Origin: Populus alba
Lineage: Eukaryota; Streptophyta; Magnoliopsida; Malpighiales; Salicaceae
NCBI RefSeq assembly: GCF_005239225.2
Contig: NC_133296.1
Location: 12,524,001 to 12,588,000 of the forward strand
Reading direction: 5' to 3'
Length of the DNA stretch: 64,000 nt
Under the pieces are notes generated by a model. That model did no database searches. It saw nothing but the letters and a program-made list of their open reading frames with translations, and had not been told where the DNA came from. A program made the position numbers and the translations under genes. This document shows positions 1 through 11,985 of this stretch, in pieces; position 1 is the stretch's first letter; the number at the start of each line of letters is the position of its first letter.

Positions 1-1130
1 CATTTTCTTCTTCAAGCACTAGATTTTCCTCTCGCTTCTCTCCAATCATTGCCATATCTAATGGTGATATAAATGGGGTTTCCATATCATATGCAAGGCT
101 CAAAGGAACCCAGTGCAGCCTGTAGTACCTAGTAGAGCCACCAACCCTTATTGTATCACCTTCATTGAGCTCTACACGAAACCCCGGCTCAATCTTCTTC
201 CCTGAAACCCAAGTCCCATGGACTATACAAGAAACAGGAACCCCATAAAAAAAAAAAAATTAAAACCCAATTTGAAGAATCAAATAAATCAAACAACAAC
301 TCAATTGTCACATACTAAACAGTAATTCAAGAAAGAAAAAAGAAACTATAAAAACCAAATCCAGCGACAACCCAAATAGAGCTAAATATAGACCAAGAGC
401 AGATATCCTATTAAGGCGTAGTAATACAATAAAACACTAACCAAGAATCCATCAAAAACCTGATTCAGTGATAATCTAAGAGCAAGAGAATTGACTAAAA
501 AAATAAGAAAAGCAATAAAGCAACCCATCAAGAAAAAGAAACCCGTAAAAAGCAAATTCAGTGACATCCACCCTACAAGTACATAATAACGCAAGAAAAC
601 ATCAAGAATCAAGAACCCAGTTCAATGATCACACAAAAATGTCAAAGAACAGAAACAAATTTAGCCTAACAACTTATAATAACGCAATTTTCAAAGAATT
701 AAACATAAGTCAAGAAAGGAACGAATGACATCAATAGACCATAAAAAACAAGGAAAGCCCACTAAAATCTACAATGAAACTAATATAAAGGAAGAAAACT
801 GAAATTACCAGAAGATAAATCTGTGACAAAGAGCTTCTGTGAAGAGGGTCTTGAATTGATTTGAAGGTGGAATCTGCTAATGCTGGGGTGATTTAAAACA
901 ATATTGCAATCTGGGTGTCTACCAAAAGTCAAGATTTCTTCAGTTTCTTGAACTGGGTTGTCTTCATTTTCAATGGACGGCTCTGAAGATGTTGGTGAAG
1001 GTAATGGTGACTTGTCGATTACAAAAATGTTCTTGAGAATTGCACCGTTCCTTAGTACTGTAAAAAGTGGGATCTTTCTCTCTTCTTCTTCTTCTTCTTC
1101 TTCAGGTTTTTTCTCTTTGTTGCTTGCCAT
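1..1130 (-). CDS. PS1: FHA-domain protein, PARALLEL SPINDLE 1 (PS1)-like, 5' part only
   Basis: The gene starts at the ATG complementary to 1128-1130. Exon 1 is 809-1130, with a GT donor at 807-808. Exon 2 begins at 222 after an AG acceptor and stays open to the window edge, so the gene is truncated here. Joining the exons keeps frame (codon split G|TC) and rebuilds an FHA domain over about residues 60-140. Visible marks are the FGR motif at 69-71, the SRFH motif at 85-88 and HGTW at about 109-112. FHA domains bind phosphothreonine peptides. A run of Glu at about residues 10-17 precedes the segment RKIPLFTVLRNGAILKNIF. That segment and the domain order resemble plant PS1, which controls spindle orientation in male meiosis and carries a C-terminal PINc nuclease-like domain; that part would lie outside the window. 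The FHA domain is certain and the PS1 assignment is likely. An unrelated FHA protein is the alternative. Confidence 0.8.
1074..1104. repeat. TTC/GAA microsatellite coding a poly-Glu tract
   Basis: A run of TTC/TCT triplets on the plus strand lies within exon 1 of the FHA gene. On the coding strand it reads GAA/GAG and gives eight Glu codons near the N-terminus. Length variation here would change protein length without shifting frame. Confidence 0.85.
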
Positions 1131-2759
1131 TTTTCTTGGGGTTTAAGAAAAATCCCTCTTTCCTGGGTTTCTCGAGAGAGAAAGCAGAATCTTAGTTTTA
1201 AAGAAAGAGACAGAGATGGGTTTTATATGGTTATCTTGTGGTGATGGAGAGAGGAACTTCGATTTTGAATTTTTATTTTGAAAATGGTGACCGTTAGGGT
1301 TTTTGGTGTTACTGCAACGGCTATTTATCTCCTTGCCATGCTGGATCGATAAAGATTAGTCATTGCTGGTGCTATGGATGATGTTGTTTAAACCGATCGT
1401 GGGCGTACATATGGCAAGGTGAGGTCAACGATGTCATTTCACAGAGGGAAGAGAAGCCGTACTTGCTACGTGTCATGTTCTGAGAGGCTAGATGTTATGG
1501 TATTGTGGAGGTTGTACACAGTTAATCCAAGTATTCCTACTTTTATGGGTACATAGCCTATCGGTTAAAATACATAATCGAGGGTTCCAAATGTATGTAA
1601 TGAAAATGTATGTTTATTATCATCCAAAATATAAAATTTTAATAACCCGGCAAGATTGGTACTATGATTAAGCTTTACTTGTAAGGATTGAATTCTCATA
1701 TTAGACAAAATAAAATAAATTTAACTTACTCAATCATGCTTATAATACTCGAACTAACTTAAAGAATTATCTTAAAACTCTTATTTATAAAATTTGAACT
1801 AACTAGGAAAATTATCTCAAAACTCAAACTATCCTCAAACTTAAATCGGTCTAATTTAAAGAAAAAATAAAATAAAAAATTATTTAATTTAATGCAATGA
1901 ATTCATGGCCTGATTGACCAAAATAAAACTCAATTATGATATCATTAACTTTTTTAAAAAAAATTATATATTTATATCAAAACAAAATTTTAATTAATTT
2001 TATCTCATCCTATATTGAGTTTTATAACTATGCATCCAGAAATGCTAACTATTTACCTTTTACTATTTGAAAAACTCATCTTAAATGGATGCAAGAAAAA
2101 CCTTTTTTTTTTTTTGGATTAAAATGAATTCTTTCTCTATGAGAATCTTAAAACAGGAGGAAAAGGATCGATTTGGTATCAAAAGAAAGAGATGGCAGAA
2201 GGGAAATTGTTTTCTTCAATATCCACGCTCAAGGATGCCAGAGATTGAAGGCAATCACAGAGAAGTAAGCTTTTGAAAGACGCTTTCCGGAGAAATAGAT
2301 CTCTAGTTATTTTCCTAGCATTCACAAGAAAGCAAACTATTCAAACATGAAAGTCCCATTCATGAGGCATGTCTTTGACACTGATCTTCCTTGTTATGAA
2401 CTCACAGTTCTCATTGCTAGCAAGGCCCGAACACCACAAAACCTAGGAAAAGAAAATTCAGGACCCGAAATGATTCATGAATGGTTGCAAAGCATATCAA
2501 AAGCGGTGTAATTGGAGTATTTTTAACTAATTGATCCACTGGACGTAAAATGAACTAGTGCATAATGCAGGATTGCACATCCCATGTGATATTTTATACC
2601 ATTAAAAACTGAAAAGAACCAAAAAAAAAAAACAAAACAATAGATTTTGTGTGAAAGAGTTAAAAAAAACATATCCCCAATCTAACTTTAACCCCAAAAC
2701 TGCCTCAAGGGAAGAAGTGGCTCTTCAATCTCTCTCACAGAGCACCAGGCAGGTGAAGA
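1131..2759. other. Intergenic: FHA gene upstream region and TMEM18 3' flank
   Basis: No gene is seen. The part next to 1131 must contain the FHA gene's 5' UTR and promoter, and the part next to 2759 the TMEM18 3' UTR. At 1553-1600 a short stretch with a GGGTTCCAAAT motif looks faintly like a tRNA-derived SINE B box, but no A box or tail supports it. The remaining sequence is AT-rich. A small open frame at 2085-2276 has no coding features. Confidence 0.6.
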
Positions 2760-4383
2760 TCAATCCTGCTTGTTACTTTCACGAGCCAGCCTAGCACGAT
2801 GTCTTAGCTCAGCCCTTTTCCAACGAACGATCATGTAACACAAGGAAAAGAGAGTGTTTATCTGCAAAGACATAATAGGATCAGAACAAGTTGCAGGAAA
2901 TGAAACAGACATAAAATGCAAGCAGATTAAAAAGGTGACTGCAAACACTCACCAGAATAATGGATGCAATGATAAGAAGAGGCCCAGACCAGAGTACCGA
3001 AAGAAAAAGTCCATGTGGATCGAAGTAATTCTGGCTTGCAAAGCTCCTCCAGTTGTCACCCAAGACTCTGTTAAGCCTCTCTGATAAGTATACACCAGCC
3101 ACTACATGACACCAAATGACTAAATAGGATCAGATATCCAAGGATTTCTGCATTGAGCATGGAAATTACAATAGAAGAACACATCAGTGAGTGTTGCATG
3201 AACTCAGATTCCAGAATAGGCATTGACCTTACCCACAGCCCACAGAAATACAAGCTGATGAAAACTTGATATTGGGGACTGAAATGATTTTTTTTTATTT
3301 TTTATTTGGCACTGTGAACTACAAGCAGTGGTTAGTCAGCTGGTAGAAAAATGATTTTGGGAAACATGGAGTTGTGACCTAAAAAACTAGCTTTAAGTGT
3401 CTTTTATTGTCAGCATGAAGAGTTTAGGTGACATTTGTGAATCAACATTGAAACTAAGCACCTAATACAAACAAGAATCTAGATGACTTTTTGACTCCAA
3501 AAATGGTTTTCATTTGAAGGCTCTTGAAGCCCATAACAGTAATTTTAGCTGTCTTACTTCCAAAAGCACGACACAGGCAATCAGAAACAATTAGTTCAAA
3601 TTTCTAACATTTAGACACAACCACACACAGACACTGTTTTAATAAATTCTGCACGTCCTCTTAGAATCATTTTGTAAAAGAAGTCTTTAATGATATAGAT
3701 CAATCCAAATTACGATTAAAAGTCCAGCTCTATGATAAGCATCTTTACAAAATTCCACTATCATTATTAGATGGCAATACACCGTCCCACAATTCTCATG
3801 CCAAGAGTACATTACTGAAAAGCTATTACTATTAAACTGCTATTCCCATGTTCCACAACTAATACATGCAATGTGTTTTACACCAGTCCATAACTTTGGA
3901 AGACAAATTAAGCATTTTCAAAAAAAAAAAAAAAAAAGCTTTGATCTTGCATGGATAATTTACCTAAACTTCAAAAAAATCTGACAACCCATTAGTGCAT
4001 TCAATCCAAATTTACAGTGAAAGAAAAAAAGAGGAAGAAACTTACAAGCTACAAGGAAAAAAGACATCTGGAAGTTAATATGTTTCCTTGAAACGACTGT
4101 TAGTATCAGCAACGCCAAATGGAATCCTATTAAACCCATTAACCAAGGTTCCTGTCCAAAACAAAACACACAAAAAATTCAGCTTCTTTTCAATATAAAC
4201 CCTAAAAATCTTTTTTTAAAAAAATAAGCAAAAAATGGGTACCGTCCAGTCAATGGCGTGGAAAAAACCGATGAAATTATCAATGGCGGGTCGGAATCCG
4301 GATCGGAGCTCCGATGACAGTTTCTGGACCAGATCCGCCATCTGGTCCATGTGAGCTTCCAACGCTGATTTCAGCTCTTCCAT
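2760..4383 (-). CDS. TMEM18: Transmembrane protein 18 (TMEM18) homologue
   Basis: Four exons in transcription order: 4243-4383, 4046-4151, 2953-3101, 2760-2861. All borders are GT/AG and the frame is kept, giving 165 residues, about the usual length of plant TMEM18. The start is MEELKSALEAHMDQMADLVQ, an amphipathic helix. Family landmarks follow: FIGFFHAIDW at 37-46, EPWLMG at 48-53, a hydrophobic helix at about 51-67, a second at about 74-88, the motif NWRSFASQNYFDPHGLF near the middle, and one or two helices ending in IVRWKRAELRHRARLAR, a very basic tail. In animals TMEM18 is a nuclear-envelope membrane protein linked to body-weight regulation; the plant role is not established. The basic tail probably faces the nucleoplasm or cytosol (inference). 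Intron lengths are 91, 944 and 91 bp. Confidence 0.93.
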
Positions 4384-4654
4384 TTTTCTCTCTTTCCGTC
4401 TTCTACTCTGCTAGGTTAACACAGGATTCTACTTCTACTTCTTTTGAATTCGCCACGTCACCAAGCTTTGCAGGATGACCAATTAAACATGTCCACGTTG
4501 CATACTTGCTAGCATAGTTATTAAACCCTCTGATCGACCCAATGATCTGTCTACACCTAGCCTGAGCCGAGTTTTCATTTGAATTGTTGACTCAGTCAAC
4601 CTTGAAATACCTAGCAAGCCAACCGGTAACTTGAATGACCCGGTTAAAATTGAC

Positions 4655-5447
4655 AATGCACAATTAAGCATATATTATAAAAAACTTTATTTAAAATAAT
4701 GTTATTTTATTTATTTTAATCTAAAACGATATTATTTAATTAAAAACCAATAGACCCTTGACCCGGATTTCAACAGGGTCGGATCCTATTAACGAACGAC
4801 TTGTAGTTTAAAGGCAGTTAATGACTTGGCTTTAGAATGTGACTAGAAAGTGAAGGTCTTCCCACCACCCCTAAAACTTTGTGAATTATGAGGAGAATAA
4901 ACTTAAATTCTGATATATATCCCAAATTTTATTGCTATTTTTTTATTACAATATTCTAATATTGTTTATTAAATGCTGGATTTTTTATAATCATTATTTT
5001 TATTATTGTAATGGTAAAAAAAAAAAAAAAAAAAACAAAGGCTGCTCACCATTGATCGGTAAAGAGATAAGATCAAATGAACTATATACACCTAGTTTAG
5101 TAAGTTAATATGTTTTTTCAAGTGTATATTTATAGCCGTGTTCCATTTTTTTAATGAAATTTTTTTTTTATTTAAAATTAATTTTTTAATATCTTGAATA
5201 AGTATTAATATTAAAAAATAAAAAAAAAAAATTTATTATTTTAATAAATTAATAAATAAAAAGATATTTTAAAAATTAATTACTACTTTATTACCCAACC
5301 ACCCTCGTTATTGCTACAACTACTTGAATGTTAATTTCTATACAGTGATGAAAAGGACTCTTTTTTTTTTTCTTTTCTATTTTATAAATCGTATCGGGGG
5401 GTAGGGGTTGGTTTGCAGTTGTTTTGCCGTTCTTTAAAGAGGACAAT
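4655..5447. repeat. Tandem segmental duplication, unit A (about 0.79 kb)
   Basis: This stretch is matched in order by the next 1.5 kb. Shared blocks include ACCCGGATTTCAA/GGGTCGGATCCTA near 4758, CTTAAATTCTGATATATATC near 4900, CAAAGGCTGCTCACCATTGA near 5036, TACCCAACCACCCTCGTTAT near 5290 and GTTGTTTTGCCGTTC near 5418. No coding capacity was seen. It lies upstream of TMEM18 and may include that gene's promoter-distal region. Confidence 0.85.
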
Positions 5448-6991
5448 AATATTATATTTTAAAAAATCTTGTTTAAAAATAATGTTGTTTTAATTTTTTT
5501 TTAATATAAAATAATATTATTTAATTAAAAAACAATAGACCCTTAACCCGGATTTCAAAGGGTCGGATCCTACAACTATGCTCACAAGTGGATTTTGACT
5601 ATTCATTAACGACTCGTAGTTTAAAGGCAATTAATGACTTGGTTTTAGAATGTAGAAAGTAGAGTAACCAAAAAAAAAAAATTGATTAAACTGAAAAAAT
5701 AATAAGAAAAACTGAATTGTAAAAAAAACTAATTAAATTAATAAAAATTTTAAAAAAACCGACCAGTTCGATTCGGTTTCAGTTTTATACACCCTGAAAC
5801 CGAAAAAAACCGAACAAAAAAAATGAGCCAAACAAAAAAAAAAAAAAAACCGAGCCAAACTGGAAAAAAAAAAACCAAGCCAAATCGAAAAAACTCAGCC
5901 AAACCGAGTCATAACCAAGCCAAACGGGTTTGAACCGGTTTTTGTCCTAAAAAGCCAAACCAAACTGAAACTAGTCGGTTCGGTTCGGTTTCGATTTTTT
6001 TTAAAATTTGATTTAATTATTATTTTTTTAATAAAATTGAATCAAATCAAAAATAAACATTTCAAATATAAAGCGCAGGTATTTCCCACCACCCCTAAAC
6101 CTTTGTGAATTGTGAGGAGAATAAACTTAAATTCTGATATATATCCCAAATTTTATTCTCTATTTTAATGTTGATATTATTATAAGACTTACACAATTCC
6201 TTCATGAAACCCTATTTTTTTACAAAATAGTATTATTCCGTCAAGGAAGAATAATACATGCAACTTTGTAAGAATAGTTTCTCAAACAAAATTAATTAAT
6301 AATTTTTTTTTATTAATATAGATATCTAGATCAACTTATATAGATCTTAATTAATAAAATCTGAAAAAATTTAAGTTTTTCTTTGCTATTTCAAGTATTA
6401 CACCACATTGAAAATTTGAGATAAAAAAACGTCATTGCTAATTAATATTTAAAATAATATGATCAGGGACAGCCAAATCACATTTGATTGTTTATCAAAT
6501 ACCGGATTTTTTATAATCATTATTTTTATTTTTATTGTAATCGGAAAAAAAAAAAAAAAAAAACAAAGGCTGCTCACCATTGATCGGTAAATAGATTAGA
6601 TCAAATGTACTGTATACACTGAGTAAGTTAATCTGTTTTTTAAAGTTTATATTTATAGCATGCATTAGGTTTTTTTTTTTTTTTTAATGAAAACTTTAAT
6701 TTTGTTTAGTTTAAAATTAATTTTTTTTGTATTTTGAAGTATCAATGTCAAAAATAAATTTAAAAAAATAATAAAAATTATTAATTTAATATATTAATAA
6801 ATAAAAAGACATTTTAAAAATTAATTACTACCATATTACCCAACTACCCTCGTTATTGCTACAACTACTTGGATGTTAATTTCTACGCAGGGATGAAAAG
6901 GACTTTTTTATTTTTTATTTTTTGATGTTTCGTACGTGGGAGGGTTTGGAATTTGGATTGCAGTTGTTTTGCCGTTCAAAGAGGACAATAA
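5448..6991. repeat. Tandem segmental duplication, unit B, with insertions (about 1.54 kb)
   Basis: This is the second copy of the unit at 4655-5447, with the same blocks in the same order near 5540, 6130, 6565, 6838 and 6963. It is nearly twice as long because extra sequence sits at about 5655-6075 and 6165-6475, which unit A lacks. The pattern is a tandem duplication followed by insertion into one copy. Confidence 0.82.
5655..6075. mobile_element. Inserted element rich in AAACCGA/TCGGTTT motifs (MITE-like)
   Basis: The insertion interrupts unit B where unit A runs through without a break. It contains many AAACCGA, GAGCCAAAC and CGGTTCGGTTCGGTTT motifs in both orientations, so its two halves are partly complementary (for example TTCGATTCGGTTTC near 5768 and CCGAACAAAA near 5810 against GGTTCGGTTCGGTTTC near 5978). 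Such CCGAACC-rich palindromic elements are common in eudicot genomes as non-autonomous repeats. Exact ends and a target-site duplication are not clear. Confidence 0.6.
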
Positions 6992-8638
6992 TAGTTAATG
7001 GTTAATCACTAACTAATGTGGCCCGAGCTATGATGTGGATTGGAACTTTTTTTCTGGCAAAAAAAAAAAAAAAAAGGTATAAATATGCAAGTATTTTAAT
7101 ACATTTTATGACACCAAGAAAAATTATAATCATAAACTACTGAAAATCTTATACATATATTTAATTAAATAAATTAAAAACCATTTGTTATAATAAATTT
7201 AAAAAATAGTTATTTATAATAATTAAATATTAAATTAAAAAATCAGAGATGTATATATTTATATATGGTCTTGTAATATGGACAAGGACTAGATTATGTT
7301 AAATAGCTTAATTTGTTTTTTAGAATCATTTTTTTTTTTATTGAATTAGATAATCATATAAAAAAACATGCAAAAGAAATAGAGTCGAATTAATCTCTCT
7401 CTTTTTTTAACACTAAAAAAATATTCAAATATTGATAATGTGTTTTTAAAAAATAATAATCATGAATTTAAAATCTAACCTATTAAATAATATATTTTTA
7501 TAAAAATTAATATCAAGTTAGAAGTATATTATACCGATCTAGATAAATTATATTAAGTTAATTAAATAAATCTCATATCAAAGTCTTGAAAACAAAAAGC
7601 ATTATAGTTGGTCATTAGTTTAAAAAATAGGGTTATTATACCATGAAAGTCTTTTGATTAAAAATAAATTATCTTCAAGTGTGACTGGAAACTATGAATC
7701 TGTAAGAATTTTACTTTTTGATGTGATATTTAAATTATATAGAGTAATTAAAGATATATAAAAACACATTTATCTAATTGCAAGCCAACCACTCTCTTGG
7801 ATAATTAGTTTGTCCTCTTTGGTTCCATCTGGAGCAGAAATTATCATAATTAGGGCATTGAATATTGCCACAAACATGTTTATTGCTGGGTTCATGTGTA
7901 TCGTCTCACCATCAAGTTCACAAAACGTTAAAGCTACGACATAAACACAAGTAATTATGTCATTGTGGCGTATGGGAAATTTAGGGCAAATTAACCACAC
8001 TGGATTTTATACATAAATTGATAAGATTCATACGACTAATTGGTTTGGTTTTATGCAAGTTCATGCACCAAAATGCTGGGGAGCCGGGGAACAAGACCTA
8101 GGGATGCTTGAGTTCTATTAGTTACTCTAGCTCAGGCCAAAACTAGCTCTATGATCGTTAACAAATGGGAAAAAAGAAGAGGAAAATCATACTATATAAA
8201 TAGCTAATTTATAAGTTTTATAATATTATTATTCACTCTTGCTAGCATCGATCTTTTATGGGTTGGTAAAAAGACATTATCACAAGCTTGCGGGGATGTG
8301 AAGTTTACTCCAAGATGGATTGATCATGGTAATATCAGACAGAAGGCATCCATTTTCACCTTCCCATGAGAGATCCTCAAAAAATATTGTATGAAGTTGA
8401 AGGGACAATCTGTTCCCAAGGTCCAAATCAGAACTTTTGAAAAAGGGCAATGATTTTTTGTTTTTTGGTTGAGAAAGAGAGAGAACAATATTTAGTAGGC
8501 TAGGTAGCAGGATGAAGATTAATTTTAATGTAATGAGCACAAAAAAACATGCATGATCATGGTAAATACTCTATTATTTGATTGAAGTTACAAAAATCAT
8601 GAATATGTTAGCTGGAAATGGCAATAATGCAGCAACTA
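6992..8638. other. Intergenic, no gene seen
   Basis: AT-rich sequence downstream of the GRAS gene. The part next to 8638 should hold that gene's 3' UTR. Small open frames at 7770-8000 and 8280-8540 show no recognisable domain and no coding bias, and I do not call them genes. Confidence 0.5.
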
Positions 8639-10033
8639 TCATACACAATGCCATGCAGAGGCAGTGATCAAACACCTATCTTGCCATCCTAGAGAAATAG
8701 CTTTCCCATCATCTCTTTCAAAAACCTTGAACCCTCCACCACTCTCTCCATCAAATTGAAGAGGACAATAATGGGTTCTAATTTTCAAAAGAAGCTTGGC
8801 TTGTATCAAGGACTTGGAGCTAAGTTTCAAGCCTGCAAATCCATGACCCTCCATCCTTCCTTTCCATGTTTCCATCTTGTCATATCTTGGACAGTTTGCA
8901 TCATCTTTGTCATAGTTGAGCATGCTTTTGATCTCTTTACCAAGATGATTCTTTTCGATGCTTAATCTCTCTGAGCTTTCTAGAGGAAGAAAATCATCTA
9001 AAGAATCAAACATGGCTGCAAAGTAGTGCAAGGACTCCATGAATCTCGATAGAAAGCTTCTTGGGCTTCTGCTACCTTCTTGCTCCACCAAGACAACAAT
9101 GGAGGGGTTAAGTGAATGTATTGACTTTAATGTGTCAGATATCTTCAAAGAATCATTCAAAGTATTCAAATGAAATACTAAATTCACAGCAACTGTTTCA
9201 TTTTTCTTTTTCCTTAGGTTGATGAGCTTAGACCCTCTTAACAGCCCTTGGAACTCAAAGACAAGATTGCGAAACCCTTTCGCAAAGCTGACTAATCTAC
9301 TCTCAGTTTCTTGCAATTCTTCCGCACTTTTTCCGAATCCAGTTACTCGCAGTGAAATTCGGTTGCCACTGCTGGCCTTTTCGGAGAGAGATTGTATCAG
9401 AGAAGGCCATTGGAAGCCATAGGAGACGTCAAAATCAATAACATGCAATGCACTGTTGTTATTATCTTCTTCCTTCTCATAGGCCTCAAGGATAGTCTGG
9501 TTTGCTGTGAAATGAGCGAGCTGGTAATAAGGAGACACCCTGTAGAGATCCGTGAACGCCAAGAACTCTTCTTCACTTGTTGGTTCCTTCATGATCATGT
9601 CGTAGAAGGGAGATTTCTTGGTGAGGAGCCTCGCAGCCAATCCATCAGCAAAATAAGCAACAACCCTTTGCACCGAGTCACCGGTGAAGGAGACACTTTG
9701 ATATAATTCTGTCAGATTCTCCAAGGCTGAGCCTACATTGTTCTCATCAGCTGCTGTGGCAGCAGCTATGAGAAGCAAGTGAATCAAATGAAGCCCTTTG
9801 CCAGTTTCTTCAACAGCTGCTTTCTTCTTATGGTCTAGCTTTATCATCTGCTCCCTCATCTGGAGTAGCCGATATATCTTCGCTTCACTACAACCCTCGT
9901 AACTATTCATCAAAGGATTGAAAACATGATCTGCCCTTGATCTCTTTCTCTTCCTTTTCATGTCACCACCACCGGAGTCTGTAACAGTCGCCAGGCTAAG
10001 ATTCAAAAGTTCCTCCTCTTCTATGTCTTCCAT
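8639..10033 (-). CDS. RAD1: GRAS-family transcription regulator, RAD1-like
   Basis: A single-exon gene of 464 residues starting at the ATG complementary to 10031-10033. The preceding in-frame TTG is not a likely start. The N-terminus is acidic (EDIEEEELL), followed by a basic nuclear-localisation-like run KRKRKRSR at 26-33. The GRAS domain spans about 80-464: leucine heptad I around LHLIHLLLIAAATAADENN (81-99), the VHIID-type motif LHVIDFD at 196-202 with FQWPSLIQ after it, leucine heptad II, the PFYRE-like region around 345-376, and the C-terminal SAW region ending ISLGWQDRCLITASAWHCV. The blocks EEFLAFTDLYRVSPYYQLAH and VLVEQEGSRSPRSFLSRFME resemble RAD1 (REQUIRED FOR ARBUSCULE DEVELOPMENT 1) more than SCL, DELLA, LAS or NSP groups, from memory. 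RAD1 acts in root cells hosting arbuscular mycorrhizal fungi, together with RAM1. The GRAS family is certain; the subgroup needs a tree. Confidence 0.85.
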   Translation of the reverse strand: MEDIEEEELLNLSLATVTDSGGGDMKRKRKRSRADHVFNPLMNSYEGCSEAKIYRLLQMREQMIKLDHKKKAAVEETGKGLHLIHLLLIAAATAADENNVGSALENLTELYQSVSFTGDSVQRVVAYFADGLAARLLTKKSPFYDMIMKEPTSEEEFLAFTDLYRVSPYYQLAHFTANQTILEAYEKEEDNNNSALHVIDFDVSYGFQWPSLIQSLSEKASSGNRISLRVTGFGKSAEELQETESRLVSFAKGFRNLVFEFQGLLRGSKLINLRKKKNETVAVNLVFHLNTLNDSLKISDTLKSIHSLNPSIVVLVEQEGSRSPRSFLSRFMESLHYFAAMFDSLDDFLPLESSERLSIEKNHLGKEIKSMLNYDKDDANCPRYDKMETWKGRMEGHGFAGLKLSSKSLIQAKLLLKIRTHYCPLQFDGESGGGFKVFERDDGKAISLGWQDRCLITASAWHCV

Positions 10034-11029
10034 CAATGCAAGAGAGAGATGAAGGAGAGAAATATTGCAAGAAGTAAATTTTAGGTTGAGAAAGAGAAGA
10101 TGATCACAGTTGAGTTTTTATCGAAGAAATGGGGCGTTGGAATAAATCATGTATATTCCATTGTGTCATTACATGGAAATAGGACAAAAGACTAGAGAGA
10201 CAAGAGGTAGGAGTTTTTTTTTTTTTTTTTTTTGACTTACCAATAGGGAAGGGGGAGACAGAAGATGAGCATCTTTTTATTCTCAAAGAAACCGGTGACT
10301 TAGGTCAAGAAAACATTTCGAAAGTTTTGTGTTTGTCTAAAGGGATGCTTTGAAAATACCATGGGAAATGGAGTTGTTTTTCTGAGGGTCTAATTTGGTA
10401 GTTGTTCGGAAGTTGCCATACACGACATCATGAAGTCGACAAAAAACAGCTGGGAAAATGGGGAATCCAAACCTACCATTCTCGACGACTTGTCCTTTCT
10501 TTCTTTCTCCTAGATGCCATATGCAAGTGTGGTTCATTTTCTTGCTTAAAATCTTGTCTTAGATTGCTGTAGCTTGAAAAGGGAGTTGAACTTGGATGAT
10601 ACTTTCCAGCTAGAGAAATTCACTAAGCTTTCCATGTGCATCATGCAGTGGAAACAATCTTAAACTTTAAAAACCAAATGACAAGGTGAGAAATATAAAC
10701 AAAAACTATCACAATTAATCATATAAAAGCACATAGAATTTATTTAGTTTGGAAATATAAACAAAAACTAGCACAATTAATCATATAAACCAGAATTAAT
10801 AACTCAAAACTCATTTTTTCTCTCCTCTCTTTAGCCAACAAAGTGTATAGAATAGAAACACTACTCATAAAATAAGTCTTACTCTAAAGTATGATAACTT
10901 AATGTTTTTATATGGAGTAAATACATGGATATTTCTTTACTTACTTAGGTCTATAATTTAAGACAAACCAAATCTCTATTTTGATTTAAATAATTGAGTC
11001 AACTTAATTACAAAACTTGAACACCTTTC
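10034..11029. other. GRAS gene upstream region; 38-bp direct repeat
   Basis: This holds the 5' UTR and promoter of the GRAS gene at 8639-10033, then AT-rich sequence. A near-perfect 38-bp direct repeat (GAAATATAAACAAAAACT...) occurs at 10690-10727 and 10751-10788. The stretch from about 10600 to 11030 lies on the 3' side of the Copia remnant and may include what is left of its 3' LTR, but I cannot show LTR ends. Confidence 0.5.
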
Positions 11030-11985
11030 TAATCGCCTTCACCAAACACCTCTCAAGTACCACACAAACCAATCAAGTTTAGGTAACGTTTGAACTTGAT
11101 TATAGAGATAGGCTTCGTAAACATATCTATAGGGTTCTCAATTGTAGTAATCCTTCTTCACTTATACAACACCGTGTGACATGATATCCAGATTAAAGTA
11201 ATACCTGACATTAATATGTTGGATCCTTTAATGGTACATTCAATTCTTGTCCAGATGAATGACACTTTTATTATCATAATGCATTATAGTTAACTCATAT
11301 GATAAATCAAGATTATCAACCAAACCTCTTAGTTATAAAGTTTCTTTCATATCTCTGTCAATGTTATATACCCAGCCTCTATTGTTAACAAGGTATCAGT
11401 GGATTAAAAAATTACTTTCCAATTAATGGCACACCCTCAAAAAGTAAAAATATAACATGTCAATGATGTTTTTCTATTCAAATCATTAGCATAATTTGAA
11501 TCTACATAACCTTTAACACTACTTCTAATGTTGTTACTCTATCATATACCAAACCAATATTTGTACTACCTTTAAGATAACAAAGTATTCATTTCACATC
11601 CTTTTAGTGATCTTCACTAGGATTTCCTGTAAATCTAATGACCACAGTAATAAAATGTGAAATGTTTGAACGACTGCAGACTGTAACATACATAATACTT
11701 CCAGCTATACTAGTACAAGCAATACCTGACATGTGCTCCTTCTCCTCCTCAATTTCTATGACAAAGCTGAAGATAACCTGAAACAGAATGTAAATGGAGT
11801 ATTCACTAATATGCAGTCATGCAAACCAAAATGCTCAAGTCCCTTCTCAAGATAATTCCTTTATGACAATTGTAACTTGCCTACACTTAGATCTCTATCG
11901 ATGTTCATACCTAAAATCTTATTAATTATACCTAAAACTTCATTTTAAACTCACCATTCAATTGATCTTTCAAATTGTTAATCTT
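11030..11985 (-). pseudogene. Degenerate Ty1/Copia retrotransposon polyprotein (end of reverse transcriptase plus RNase H)
   Basis: Translating the minus strand with frame changes gives a recognisable Copia order. First comes LKDQLNGEFKMK near 11960, then GKLQLS*RNYLEKGLEHFGL near 11870, then SIAGSIMYVTVCSRSNISHF near 11690, CYLKGSTNIGLVYDR near 11570, and GYVDSNYANDLNRKTSLT near 11500. Then follow a degraded WKV...STDTLLTIEAGYITLTEI, a region matching the Copia DNKSVIHLDKN block near 11260, and QHINVRYYFNLDI near 11200. Numerous stops and frameshifts show it is dead. The integrase and gag parts are not seen upstream, so only the 3' part survives. Confidence 0.85.

Noticed and set aside
9392..9706. 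104-codon plus-strand open frame
   Set aside because: It lies wholly antisense to the GRAS coding exon and has no domain; a shadow of that gene.
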